Shown: in pieces, positions 43,015 to 51,959 of the stretch
Layout of the letters: each line of letters begins with the position of its first letter
Numbering within the stretch: the first letter of the stretch is position 1
NCBI RefSeq assembly: GCF_025148785.1
Contig: NZ_CP102271.1
Location: 1,977,972 to 2,041,971, forward strand
DNA from: Catenibacterium mitsuokai
Lineage (GTDB): Bacteria > Bacillota_I > Bacilli_A > Erysipelotrichales > Coprobacillaceae
DNA: 64,000 nucleotides
Direction: 5' to 3'
Position numbers and translations under genes: made by a program
Notes under the pieces: generated by a model
What the model saw: the letters and a program-made list of their open reading frames with translations, nothing else
What the model was told of the DNA's origin: nothing
Databases searched by the model: none

Positions 43015-45813
43015 CTACTTTACCCACCTATAACGCCATGATTGGCCTTTAGAAAACGCACTTTTTAATGCAGTGATAGAAAAACTTTCTCTAACTCCTG
43101 TCGATTGCAAACTTCCCGTTTTATTAGTTGCTTCCACATCAACTATTTCAGCAACAATCATCTCAGTCCCATCATCTTCAACCACCACATATTCAGTAAA
43201 ATCATATATAAATCTTTTGCCAGTATACAATGTTTGTCTGAATGATTTCGGACTTGTTTCAGTTAAACTTAAATCAAATAGTCTTAACACATGTCCACTA
43301 AACAATCGCTGTAATTGATTGATGTTTCTAGACAACCCATAAATTTCACCTGTTCTACTCACTGGCACTAACTTATCACTTGTTATTTCAGTTGTTTTTT
43401 GTTCATATGATTCTATCAATTGCTTATCATGAATAGAAGCTAATAGATATTGCGAATTTGCTGATTTTTGATTATATTTCTCTTGAATTATATCTAATTG
43501 TTTCTTAGAATCCAAAGCTTCATTTCCAGATAAAATAGAGCTATGCTTTCTCGATAAAGACTTAATAACATCATCAAATGAACCTAATGCTTCAACTGCA
43601 CCAAAATATGGAGAATAGTAATAACTAATACTGTTATCATAAAGATTAATCATAATATGGTGAAAAAAATCAATATCGACTATAGTGCCATGGATTTTAC
43701 CATCTAGTCCTAAATCTTTTAATTCCTTTGATAGCTGTTCCTGAAGCTTTCTTAATGGAATCATAGATTGCAAATATTTAGATAAAATAATATCAAAATT
43801 CTCACAAATCCAACTCATTTCTGTTGATGATGTCAATTTTTTTGTTGCACCACCGTTTACTATAGAAATTCCTTTTGAAACTCCTGTCTTCCTCATCAAA
43901 AAGAATCCATAATATCCCTTACGCTTAAGTACATAGAAATCAGTATCACCATTCTGTAATCTATTATTTAATAACTTTCCATTACCTATTTTTTCACCGA
44001 TATATCTATAAAACTCTAAATAATCATCTACTGAGGTCTTATATAATCCTTCACCTAATTCACCGTATGGATTTAAATATAATCCAGTTGTTGCTTTCTT
44101 GAAGTAAATATCATTACTTTTATAGCCAATCTGATTATCTGCATAAACAACTTTCTCTTCATTCTTTATGAATTCATTTATATGTGTATGTCCAGTAAAG
44201 TAAATAGCTTCCTTTTCATAATGATTATTTAAACAAGCAGATACTGGATAATGAGATACACATATAAAACAAAGACCATGCTTTTTAGCATATGCTAATG
44301 CATCATAATATCCTTTTTCAAAAGTTTCTGTTTCTTTTATCTCGTCTTCTCTTGAAAATCCCTTGCAACATACTAAACTATCTGCATTCCAAACTGTATC
44401 ATACTTTGCAAATCCTGTACCACCATAAATAAGACATTCATCACCTATTTTATAAGTATTGTGTAAAAGAGTGATTCCTATTTTTGATAACTGATTCTTA
44501 TAATATTCCACTCCTTCATCCACATTTTCAAACGCAATATAATCATGATTACCCAAAACCACAAATACGTTTCCTTGATACGAATGTTTATAATCTAATA
44601 ACGTTATTTCTTCAACTTTCTTACAATACTGACTTTCAAACGATTCAATTTCATGCTTTATTTTTTCTCTATGACATTTATAATCTTCTATCTCTTTGTA
44701 CTTCTTCTCTTTTAAATCCAATAAAGAAACTACCACTTCGATTTTTCTTATAACTGAATCTGGTAATTCTAAGGATTTAAAACTTTTTACCTTTCGATAG
44801 CATTCAAATGCACTTGTATTAGAGTCAGTAGGTTTATATTTCTTTTTGTATTTATCAAACTTTATAAAATCAAACTTAGGAAGAAGTTCCCTTTTCAATT
44901 TTTCTATACTCATTGACAACTTAGCATATGAAATCTTATACCACTGATTATCAGCAATCATTTCTTTCATTGCTTTCAATTTACTCAGTTCATTTCTAAA
45001 TCTTTTAAAACTGACTAAATCATATCTTCTCATGTAGTATGAGAAAAATTCCATAAAGAGTTCTTTATCTGAAGAAATATCTCCATCAAATATAACAATA
45101 TCTGATGATAAAGATGAATTATAGAGTCTATCTCCAATTATACGTATCATCTTCTCTTCATCATTATCATAATATTTTAAATGATGTCCCAAATGAATAT
45201 CTGAAATGTATGAAATTCTTACTTGAGAGTCATTGCTGTAATATGAAAGTGAATTTCCAAGCTGATCCACTATAGCTAATTGGTGATTTAGAACTTGGAG
45301 TTCATTTGTATCTGAATGCCAGCTATATAAGCTTTTTGAATAATCTGAGATTTGCTTTGTTGGATTATTATTGGCACACTTTGGATTTTTGCAACAATGC
45401 CATTCAACGCAAGTTATACTATCAGCATCCATATAATAAATCTTACCGCATTTATTACATCTTACTTTATACAACTGCTTTTCTCTAATTGCAGTCAAAA
45501 GACTACCAAAAGTACCAGGATGCTGATCATGATAAAGAAACATTTCTACATTTTTAAAATCACGATAATGATTTCTAAACTTGTCTACAAAAGTTATAGG
45601 CATTGAATCTTTATTATAATAAGCCTTCGTTTCCTCTTCACTTAATTCGAAATATTCATAAAAATTAAAAAATATCCTATAGCGATTGTATTCAAATTTA
45701 TTCCACTCTTTCTCAGCAAGTTGTTTAATTATAGGCATAATATCTACCTCTGCTTCCTCACAACCTCCGATGACTTCTAGACAACCGTATTTATCTCCTA
45801 TTTTTAATTCCAT
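43015..45813 (-). CDS. Large zinc-ribbon metallophosphoesterase
   Basis: This protein has about 932 residues. A Cys-rich zinc-ribbon-like segment lies near residues 118-148 (VRCNKCGKIYY ... CCKNPKC). A calcineurin-like phosphoesterase core follows, with all metal motifs: DIHLGHH, FDGDISSD, VLGNHDYIAF, VSHYPVSA and YFTGHTHIN. A long helical insertion of about 150 residues separates the second and third motifs. The C-terminal 330 residues are unrecognised. The start at 45813 is favoured over 45819 because GGAG is then 8 nt away. It is probably a phosphodiesterase or nuclease with nucleic-acid contacts through the ribbon. It stands alone. Confidence 0.7.
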   Translation of the reverse strand: MELKIGDKYGCLEVIGGCEEAEVDIMPIIKQLAEKEWNKFEYNRYRIFFNFYEYFELSEEETKAYYNKDSMPITFVDKFRNHYRDFKNVEMFLYHDQHPGTFGSLLTAIREKQLYKVRCNKCGKIYYMDADSITCVEWHCCKNPKCANNNPTKQISDYSKSLYSWHSDTNELQVLNHQLAIVDQLGNSLSYYSNDSQVRISYISDIHLGHHLKYYDNDEEKMIRIIGDRLYNSSLSSDIVIFDGDISSDKELFMEFFSYYMRRYDLVSFKRFRNELSKLKAMKEMIADNQWYKISYAKLSMSIEKLKRELLPKFDFIKFDKYKKKYKPTDSNTSAFECYRKVKSFKSLELPDSVIRKIEVVVSLLDLKEKKYKEIEDYKCHREKIKHEIESFESQYCKKVEEITLLDYKHSYQGNVFVVLGNHDYIAFENVDEGVEYYKNQLSKIGITLLHNTYKIGDECLIYGGTGFAKYDTVWNADSLVCCKGFSREDEIKETETFEKGYYDALAYAKKHGLCFICVSHYPVSACLNNHYEKEAIYFTGHTHINEFIKNEEKVVYADNQIGYKSNDIYFKKATTGLYLNPYGELGEGLYKTSVDDYLEFYRYIGEKIGNGKLLNNRLQNGDTDFYVLKRKGYYGFFLMRKTGVSKGISIVNGGATKKLTSSTEMSWICENFDIILSKYLQSMIPLRKLQEQLSKELKDLGLDGKIHGTIVDIDFFHHIMINLYDNSISYYYSPYFGAVEALGSFDDVIKSLSRKHSSILSGNEALDSKKQLDIIQEKYNQKSANSQYLLASIHDKQLIESYEQKTTEITSDKLVPVSRTGEIYGLSRNINQLQRLFSGHVLRLFDLSLTETSPKSFRQTLYTGKRFIYDFTEYVVVEDDGTEMIVAEIVDVEATNKTGSLQSTGVRESFSITALKSAFSKGQSWRYRWVK

Positions 45814-46073
45814 AAGCATTTCTCCACTTCTAATCGCCTAACCATTTGAGTATGCATTTACATTTTCTGCTAAAAACTTATCTTTAAGTAAAATACCATC
45901 TCTATAATTGTATCTTAAATGTTATAGAAAGCAAAAAACTTCTATCACAGTTATTTATAGAGCATAACTATTTACTCACTTATATTATACCGCATATCTT
46001 CTAGTCATGTATTTCCTAAGTCTTCTACAACGCCTCTGATAAGGTGCTAATCATGTTTTTTGTTAGAACAAAC
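45814..46073. other. Intergenic, nothing recognised
   Basis: AT-rich sequence with stops in all frames and no clear repeat. It contains the upstream region of the metallophosphoesterase gene. Confidence 0.6.
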
Positions 46074-46097
46074 AAAAAAGAACGGCTAAACTGTTCT
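46074..46097 (-). terminator. Terminator after a truncated gene
   Basis: The arms AGAACAG and CCGTTCT (one G-U pair) on the minus strand are followed by TTTTTTG. It is similar to the AIPR terminator. Confidence 0.7.
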
Positions 46098-46104
46098 TAC
46101 TTAC

Positions 46105-46340
46105 CTAGTATTCATTTGACTTAGAAAATGTATAATATCCATCTATTTCAATTTTACCATTACTTAATTTTTTAAATTTAACATTCTTCTTATAATCATT
46201 TTCTACTAAATAATCACCTACACTATATGATTCATAATATGAATGATAAGGCATTCTTTTGTATTTTGTATAAGTTATTTTATTACCTTTTCTTTTACCA
46301 GAATAAATAAAATCACAAGTATTCTTTTTATTAAACGTTA
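46105..46340 (-). pseudogene. C-terminal fragment of an unknown gene
   Basis: About 75 codons have coding-like composition (NTCDFIYSGKRKGNKITYT ... GKIEIDGYYTFSKSNEY) and end at a stop just before the terminator. Upstream the frame is closed by TGA and there is no start with a ribosome-binding site, so only the tail of the gene remains. The family is not recognised. Confidence 0.45.
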
Positions 46341-46358
46341 TTCACTCATAGTATGCTC

Positions 46359-46530
46359 CTATAATTTTGGTAATTCGATGTCATTTACAATATAATTATC
46401 ATCAACATTCCCATTTTTACTTAATTTCATCATACTTAATTCATTTGCAATAGTCTTCAATCCCTTTAGAATAGAATCATGAGTTACAATCAAATGACCA
46501 AACTCTAAAGAACAATACCTGAGAACAAGG
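46359..46530 (-). pseudogene. C-terminal fragment of a second unknown gene
   Basis: The segment LEFGHLIVTHDSILKGLKTI ... NYIVNDIELPKL looks protein-like, but the frame upstream runs into a terminator hairpin at 46571-46595 and gives an implausible N-terminus. I read it as the remaining end of a truncated gene. Confidence 0.35.
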
Positions 46531-46563
46531 CGATACAGAAATATAAGGCTACACATTATGCAT

Positions 46564-46595
46564 AAAAAAATTGCCTGCCACAACGTGGCAGGCAA
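46564..46595 (-). terminator. Strong hairpin terminator
   Basis: The 10-nt arms TTGCCTGCCA and TGGCAGGCAA enclose a 5-nt loop and are followed by seven T on the minus strand. No intact gene lies directly upstream on that strand. Confidence 0.75.
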
Positions 46596-46694
46596 GGGTA
46601 CATGTTTTTAATTATTTCACCTGTCTACTTGACAGGGGCGGTTCACAAATCCAAATAAAACTGATTAATGCAATAACTACATCTAAAAATTTAA

Positions 46695-46973
46695 AAGGTA
46701 TTTTATTATGTGTCTTCTGTAGGTGTTACTGGTGTACGTTCAAAGATTGTAACTGATATTGGTGCAATGGTTGACTTAATACGTGAAGTCACAGATGTAC
46801 CTTTAGCGGTCGAATTTGGAATCTCTAAACCAGAGCAGACAAAAAAGATGGCATCTCAATCAGATGGTGCCATCGTTGGTAATGCGATTATTAAGATTAT
46901 TGAAAAATATGGAAAAGATGCCCCGCAATATGTAGAAGCATATGTAAAAGAGATGGTGAAAGCACTTAAGTAA
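46695..46973 (+). pseudogene. trpA: Tryptophan synthase alpha chain, C-terminal fragment
   Basis: The last ~92 codons of TrpA are present. YYVSSVGVTGVRSK is followed by VPLAVEFGISKPEQ, SDGAIVGNAIIKIIEKYG and a normal C-terminus, matching the phosphate-binding end of the TIM barrel. A stop closes the frame just upstream and the first ~165 residues are missing. No other trp genes are present, so this is a relic, with its old terminator still in place. Confidence 0.8.
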
Positions 46974-46999
46974 ACTTGGTCCTGGGATCAAGTTTTTTT
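46974..46999 (+). terminator. Terminator after the trpA fragment
   Basis: The arms ACTTGGTCC and GGATCAAGT are followed by seven T. Confidence 0.8.
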
Positions 47000-47000
47000 C

Positions 47001-47025
47001 ATAAAAAAGAGCGCTCACGCGCTCT
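47001..47025 (-). terminator. Terminator of the 47024-47722 gene
   Basis: On the minus strand AGAGCGC, GTGA and GCGCTCT are followed by TTTTTTAT; the stem overlaps the stop codon. Confidence 0.85.
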
Positions 47026-47722
47026 AATCTGGAATTCTATTATATCTCTTTCCATTTACTTCAAGTTCATTATTGTTTATTCTATTAAGGTGAATAGTCT
47101 GATCAATCTCTTTTGATTTATAATCATAATTACTTGTATAATCATAAGTATAACAATAGAATCTTACTTCGTTATTTGTTCGACTTCCTGCATATATACA
47201 TTTATACTCTGATTCTCTTTTCTCCTCACCCCTATTTGTTTCAAAGAATGCTACATCATCACCACGTATATCAAAATAATTTCCTTCTAGATCTCCTTCT
47301 ATCTTCCATATTCCATCATATACATGGTTAATATCATAATTTACTTTCGCATAAATACCACCACCAAGTAGAAGAACACATACGACAATGAGTGAAACAA
47401 ATACTTTTTTATTCTTCTTGAATGCATGGCAGAATGCCATAAATGTACTTTTGATAGATTCTTCATTTTCAGGCTCTTCTAATTTTGGTTCATGTAACAT
47501 CTTACCTTGAGTTGTAAGCATGACCCCTATTCCATTTATTGCCTTTCCAAATACCCATACAAGAATCATTAAGAATACGAAAATGACTGCGTAATAGATT
47601 TTTCTACTTAGTAAATAATTATTTCCTAGATAATGATACAAAAGAAATGCATTCACTAGTATACCTATTAGCGTAAAAATCTTTGATAATGCTTTAAGTT
47701 CCCTTCCTAATCTATAGTGCAT
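47024..47722 (-). CDS. Hypothetical membrane protein
   Basis: This 232-residue protein has three membrane segments (about residues 15-33, 41-59 and 103-123) and a C-terminal domain of about 105 residues (GIWKIEGDLEGNYFDIRGDD ... ELEVNGKRYNRIPD) that looks like an all-beta, lipocalin-like fold. With three membrane passes the C-terminal domain should be outside if the N-terminus is inside. The family is not recognised. GAAGGGAGA precedes the start. Confidence 0.65.
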   Translation of the reverse strand: MHYRLGRELKALSKIFTLIGILVNAFLLYHYLGNNYLLSRKIYYAVIFVFLMILVWVFGKAINGIGVMLTTQGKMLHEPKLEEPENEESIKSTFMAFCHAFKKNKKVFVSLIVVCVLLLGGGIYAKVNYDINHVYDGIWKIEGDLEGNYFDIRGDDVAFFETNRGEEKRESEYKCIYAGSRTNNEVRFYCYTYDYTSNYDYKSKEIDQTIHLNRINNNELEVNGKRYNRIPD

Positions 47723-47937
47723 AATTAATCTCCCTTCATATTAGATTGTCTCTCATTATATCATACGATTATTTAAAAATAGTTCTATTTTCATCAGATG
47801 CTCAATATTCACATCTATATTCACAATATACATAACTAGGAAGTCCTTGCATTGTATAGACACAAAAAAAACATTAACCAGAGAGTTAGCAACCAGAATA
47901 TTATTCTAGATTCTAGAAGATATTCACTATATATAAT

Positions 47938-47966
47938 TTGACTTTTTTGCTAAGAGGTTATGATGT
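47938..47966 (+). promoter_or_regulatory. Promoter of the RNA candidate at 47972
   Basis: TTGACT (47938-47943) is followed by TATGAT (47959-47964, spacing 15) or TGATGT (47961-47966, spacing 17). Confidence 0.5.
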
Positions 47967-47971
47967 AGATA

Positions 47972-48075
47972 AAGAAAAGGTCGGTATGGAGACCTCAAAA
48001 AACCATGTCCAGTGGTCGGAGCAGAGACCTAAAACTTGCATCCATTACATCGGAACTCTTCGGAGTTCCTTTTTT
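47972..48075 (+). ncRNA. Structured small RNA candidate
   Basis: A stretch of about 105 nt runs from the promoter above to a clean terminator (GGAACTC, TTCG, GAGTTCC and six T at 48052-48075). Inside are two look-alike hairpins, GGTCGGTATGGAGACCT (from about 47979) and GGTCGGAGCAGAGACCT (from about 48014), joined by CCATGTCCAGTGG, which can itself fold. No ribosome-binding site precedes the possible small frame across it. The next gene starts 350 bp away, so a riboswitch is less likely than an independent RNA. It matches no RNA family I can name. Confidence 0.5.
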
Positions 48076-48138
48076 ATTGCAAAAAAGTTCTTTCGATTGA
48101 AAGAACTGAAATGTATGTTGGTTTATTTACTGTTTTAA

Positions 48139-48225
48139 CATAAATCATTTATGCTATTTTGATAAATATTTATGTTATTTTTCATTTATTTATCTTATTT
48201 AATGTTTTTACATAAATTATTAATG
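48139..48225. repeat. Cluster of AT palindromes upstream of the GNAT gene
   Basis: CATAAATCATTTATG (48139), ATAAATATTTAT (48162) and CATAAATTATTAATG (48211) are palindromes or near-palindromes related to CATAAAT-ATTTATG; each is followed by TATTT or GTTATTT. They may be operator sites, but the AT-rich composition makes chance similarity possible. The rest of 48226-48410 is AT-rich without features. Confidence 0.35.
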
Positions 48226-48423
48226 TTATTTCGATTAAAATTTATGTTAATTTTATGATTTTTATCTAATTTTCGTTGTTTTTGATCAATTACATAAAAG
48301 AAGTTATGTTATTTTTTGAACAATTGAGACATTTAACTAAAAACACATTTCTCTATCTTAAGAAAACTTAAGTACCTTACCATCTACCCTATTAGTATAA
48401 TAAGATAAACGGAGGGAATGACC

Positions 48424-48921
48424 ATGAACAATACTCTTACATTTAGATTTGCGAAGCGTAGTGATACAGCACTTATTCTTCAATTCATTAAAGAATTAGC
48501 TGCTTATGAGAAGATGCTAGATGAAGTAGTTGCAGATGAATCCACACTTGAAACATGGATATTTGATAAACAGAAAGCAGAAGTGATCTTTGCGGTAGTA
48601 GATAATAAAGAAATAGGTTTTGCCTTATTCTTCCATAACTTCTCTACATTCCTAGGACGTTCTGGTATTTATCTAGAAGATTTGTATGTAAAACCAGAAT
48701 GTCGTGGAAACGGTTATGGTAAGGCAATTCTTAAGAAGCTCGCTTCTATTGCAGTAGAACGTGGCTGTGGACGTTTAGAATGGTGGTGTCTTGACTGGAA
48801 TAAGCCTAGTATTGATTTCTATTTATCTCTAGGTGGCAAGCCTATGTCAGATTGGACAGTATATAGAATTACTGAAGATACTCTAAAAGAACTCGCAGAC
48901 TACGAGGAGGTGTTCCTATGA
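48424..48921 (+). CDS. GNAT-family N-acetyltransferase
   Basis: This 165-residue acetyltransferase has the acetyl-CoA binding motif VKPECRGNGYGKAILKKLA (about residues 92-110) and IYLEDLYV before it. It resembles the spermidine/diamine acetyltransferase-like GNAT proteins (LTFRFAKRSDTALILQFIKELA start). The substrate is unknown. The ATG at 48424 is used because GGAGGG is 7 nt away; the ATG at 48418 is too close. It overlaps the next gene by 4 nt. Confidence 0.88.
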   Translation: MNNTLTFRFAKRSDTALILQFIKELAAYEKMLDEVVADESTLETWIFDKQKAEVIFAVVDNKEIGFALFFHNFSTFLGRSGIYLEDLYVKPECRGNGYGKAILKKLASIAVERGCGRLEWWCLDWNKPSIDFYLSLGGKPMSDWTVYRITEDTLKELADYEEVFL

Positions 48922-49373
48922 ATAAGAAAACGATTATATCTATCATATTTGCCTGTATTATTATTGTAAGTGGTGTAATGTATTGGAATTATTCTAAAGA
49001 CTATAATCATGTAATCAAAGAGAACTGGAATATATCTATTCCTTCAGATTCTGATTATTCTGAAGTATATAGTAAGGATGCTGGATCAAGTTTTAATGGA
49101 GATGGTGTCCGTTATCATGTTTTTACATATGAGAATGAAGAACCTATCGAAAAGATGTTTTCCTGGAAAAAAGATCAAGGAGAAACCATCTATGATGGCA
49201 ACTATCAAGATGCAACCAACAGATGGCTGGATGAGATCAATGTACTTGCAATAAGTCGTCCTCAACACACCGATTGTGTCTATTGGTATAAGTCACATGA
49301 AGACCATAGTGAAATAATCATGTTATGGAATAAGAAAGACAAGAGACTCTATGTTGTAGAGTCCTTCATGTAG
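48918..49373 (+). CDS. Hypothetical exported or anchored protein
   Basis: This 151-residue protein has an N-terminal hydrophobic segment (about residues 4-21) acting as an anchor or signal and a small exposed domain. The family is not recognised. It is coupled to the GNAT gene by a 4-nt overlap and uses GAGGAGG inside the end of that gene. Confidence 0.65.
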   Translation: MNKKTIISIIFACIIIVSGVMYWNYSKDYNHVIKENWNISIPSDSDYSEVYSKDAGSSFNGDGVRYHVFTYENEEPIEKMFSWKKDQGETIYDGNYQDATNRWLDEINVLAISRPQHTDCVYWYKSHEDHSEIIMLWNKKDKRLYVVESFM

Positions 49374-49375
49374 AA

Positions 49376-49404
49376 AGAACCTGTTCAAATGAGCAGGTTC
49401 TTTT
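49376..49404 (+). terminator. Terminator of the GNAT unit
   Basis: The arms AGAACCTG and CAGGTTCT enclose a 10-nt loop and are followed by TTT. Confidence 0.8.
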
Positions 49405-49492
49405 ACAGTTCGTATTTATTTGCAATCCTTTCAAGTACTTCATCAGCATCTATAATGTTACCTTCGTTAAACTGTTGTCTTGAAAGAACCAT
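49403..49492 (-). pseudogene. Short coding remnant
   Basis: Twenty-nine codons on the minus strand (MVLSRQQFNEGNIIDADE then VLERIANKYEL) end at a stop. The composition is protein-like and recalls the C-terminal tail of a small antitoxin-like protein, but it is too short to assign. Upstream sequence continues in another frame, consistent with a decayed gene. Confidence 0.25.
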
Positions 49493-49636
49493 TAAGTGTG
49501 TAATGTTTTATGCCAAAAGAGATATCCTCCACAGCACTATTTTCAAATATAATATAATAATATTTTCATATCATCTGCTTAATGGATCCTATTTAGTGCT
49601 ATACTATTAACAAGCAATAGTAAGGAGGCATAAGTT

Positions 49637-50245
49637 ATGGACAAAGTATTAGAATGGGCAAAAGAATTACAGAGCCTTGCACAAGCAGGACTTTTCTATG
49701 GACACGATGTATATGATAAAGAGCGTTATCAGCGTATAAGAGAGATTGCAGCAGAAATGATGTTAACAAGAACAGATGTACCAGCCGAAAAGATTCATGG
49801 ATTATTCTGTAATGATGTAGGCTATCAAACGCCAAAAGTAGACACTCGTGCAGCTATATTCAAGGATGGAAAGATTCTTCTTGTAAAAGAAAAAGGGCAA
49901 TGGTCTGTTCCTGGAGGATGGTGTGAATTTAATCTTTCTCCTGCTGATAATGTAGTGAAAGAAACTAAAGAAGAAGCAGGATTGGATGTCTGTGTTAAAA
50001 AGGTCATATCTGTACAAGATAGAGATAAGCATAACCTTCCACCTTATGCTTATGGTGTTGTAAAGATTTTCTACTTATGTGAAGTACTAGGTGGAAAGTT
50101 TGTTGAAAATATAGAAACAACTGAAAGTAGATATTTTTCTAAAGAAGAACTTCCAGAATTAGCTGAACATAAATGTAACAAAGAACAAATACTGATGTGT
50201 TTTGACGCTTATCAATCTGATCATTGGACAGTAACTTTTGATTAG
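49637..50245 (+). CDS. NUDIX hydrolase
   Basis: This 202-residue protein has an N-terminal NUDIX_N_2-type helical segment (residues 1-60) and a NUDIX box GGWCEFNLSPADNVVKETKE followed by EAGL. The box has Lys where the consensus Arg of REUxEE stands, and the catalytic Glu residues are present. It probably hydrolyses an ADP-sugar or nucleotide diphosphate. AAGGAGG lies 8 nt before the ATG. It is monocistronic with its own terminator. Confidence 0.9.
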   Translation: MDKVLEWAKELQSLAQAGLFYGHDVYDKERYQRIREIAAEMMLTRTDVPAEKIHGLFCNDVGYQTPKVDTRAAIFKDGKILLVKEKGQWSVPGGWCEFNLSPADNVVKETKEEAGLDVCVKKVISVQDRDKHNLPPYAYGVVKIFYLCEVLGGKFVENIETTESRYFSKEELPELAEHKCNKEQILMCFDAYQSDHWTVTFD

Positions 50246-50284
50246 AAATTATATCTTTCAAATTAACACCACTAAAAAAATGGG

Positions 50285-50337
50285 GCTGTAACGAATAAAT
50301 AGTATTTACTACTACCTTGAAAGTTACAGCTTTTTTT
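50285..50337 (+). terminator. Terminator-like hairpin after the NUDIX gene
   Basis: The arms GCTGTAAC and GTTACAGC are separated by 30 nt and followed by seven T. Confidence 0.65.
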
Positions 50338-50483
50338 CGTATATTCCCACCTAAAAAGGTTATTCACCACGTAAAATGGACCCTGTAAAAAGGACACGAT
50401 AAAAAAGGATATTTATTTCGTGACCCTGTTTTACAGGGTTTTTATTTTGCATAGTATAATGATTATAGAATGGTGGTGTTATT

Positions 50484-50912
50484 ATGGGAGTAAACTATTT
50501 TAGTGATGAACAAGTAAAGGAACTCGAAAAGAATCCATATGTAAAGAAAGTATCTATCAAAAGCATAACCTATTCAGAAAAATTCAAAGAACTCTTCTGG
50601 ATTGATTTACAGAAAGGCATGATGCCTGGAAACATATTTAGAAAGTATGGATTTGATCCTCATATGTTAGGATCTAGTCGAACTCTCAAGTTCACAGATC
50701 GTGTAAGGAAAGAAGCAGCAAGGGAAGAAGGATTCAAGGATACCAGAGGCACAAAATCCGGAAGACCTTCTACAAAGAATCTTACCATTGAGGAACAGCT
50801 AGAAAGGCTTAAGCAGAAAAATAAAATTCTCCAGCAGGAGAACGATTTTTTAAAAAGAGTGAGATTTATCAACAGAAAGCAAATATTAAAACTGCAGAAG
50901 GGCAAACAATAA
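50484..50912 (+). CDS. IS3-type transposase OrfA
   Basis: This 142-residue protein has a helix-turn-helix region in the middle (GMMPGNIFRKYGFDP) and a C-terminal leucine-zipper-like coiled coil (EEQLERLKQKNKILQQENDFL), as in IS3-family OrfA proteins. It binds the ends of the element. TTTTTTAAAAAGAG at about 50846-50860, near its 3' end, could be the programmed -1 frameshift site, because the N-terminal part of OrfB is in the -1 frame. Confidence 0.8.
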   Translation: MGVNYFSDEQVKELEKNPYVKKVSIKSITYSEKFKELFWIDLQKGMMPGNIFRKYGFDPHMLGSSRTLKFTDRVRKEAAREEGFKDTRGTKSGRPSTKNLTIEEQLERLKQKNKILQQENDFLKRVRFINRKQILKLQKGKQ

Positions 50913-50926
50913 GAGAAAAATATAAA

Positions 50927-51959
50927 ATGATAGATAGAACTCTTGAATCACCTAGTAATAATCTGAGTGTCTCAGCATTATGTGATACTGCAGGTGTTTC
51001 AAGAAGTGGGTTCTATTCATGGAAGAAACGAAAAGGTTATAAGCGAAAAAGAAGAACAAGACCGTAAGGATTTTGAACTGATTTTAGAAGCATACAGGTT
51101 CAAAGGATATGACAAGGGCAGACGTGGTATTCATATGCGTCTTCTTCACATGGGCATTGTGATAAACCATAAAAAGATTTCAAGACTGATGAAGAAATAC
51201 GGACTATTCTGTCCAATAAGAAAAGCCAATCCTGCAAGAAGAATGGCTAAGGCAATGAAAACATCAAATTATGCAGATAATATTCTAAACAGACACTTCG
51301 AGGAATATGGTCCTGGATATGTGCTTGAAACAGATATTACTTATCTATTCTACGGTCACAAAAGATCTAAAGCCTATCTATCGGTGATAAAGGATGGATT
51401 TACAAAGCAGATTCTTGCATATGTATTATCACCGTCTTTAGAAGTAGACTTTGTCCTGGAGACAATCAATCAGCTTTACAGTAAACATAAGCATAATATT
51501 CACACTGATGCTTTGATACACAGTGATCAGGGTGTGCATTATACAAGTGTCAAGTTTATTGACTTACTCAAGAGCCTGGAAATCAGACAGTCAATGTCAA
51601 GAAGAGGAAACTGCTGGGACAACGCTCCCCAGGAATCCTTCTTCGGACATATGAAAGATGAGATAGGTAGATATACAGAGAATGCCTGCTCATATGAAGA
51701 ACTAAAGGAAATAATAGATTCCTATATGGTTTATTACAACAATGATCGTTATCAGTACAATCTGGCCAAACTTTCACCAAATGAATATTTTGAATATTAT
51801 ATAACTGGTGAATACCCACTAATTCATGTCGCAAAGGAGCCTGATGAATATAAGGAAAAATTCAGACAGATAAGAAATAATCTTGATAGAAACTCAACGC
51901 TCGAGAAATTAGTAGCTATCCTTCAAAGAATAACTCATTTCAAACAGTCCATCAGGTAG
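50927..51959 (+). pseudogene. IS3-type transposase OrfB, frameshifted
   Basis: The catalytic part is complete: an rve integrase domain with the first Asp in VLETDITYLFYG, the second in ALIHSDQGVHYTS and Glu in NAPQESFFGHMKDE. The N-terminal HTH part (KMIDRTLESPSNNLSVSALC, then GVSRSGFYSWKKR) is encoded from 50927 in the -1 frame relative to orfA and ends at TAA 51065. The catalytic part is in the frame of orfA. A single-base insertion or 2-base loss near 51035-51050 therefore splits the gene. The element is probably inactive unless supplied in trans. Confidence 0.75.

Noticed and set aside
46530-46595. N-terminal extension MPATLWQAIFL of the fragment at 46359
   Set aside because: These codons come from the terminator hairpin and have no upstream ribosome-binding site.
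47972-48075. Signal recognition particle RNA or a known riboswitch
   Set aside because: GGTCGGAGCAGAGACC faintly resembles the SRP core, but the GGAA tetraloop and flanking helix are absent; no riboswitch core was recognised.
47938-48138. A 66-codon protein across the RNA candidate
   Set aside because: It lacks a ribosome-binding site and runs straight through a terminator hairpin.
49389-49610. A 73-codon plus-strand protein
   Set aside because: It overlaps the GNAT-unit terminator, has no ribosome-binding site and has a composition unlike real genes here.
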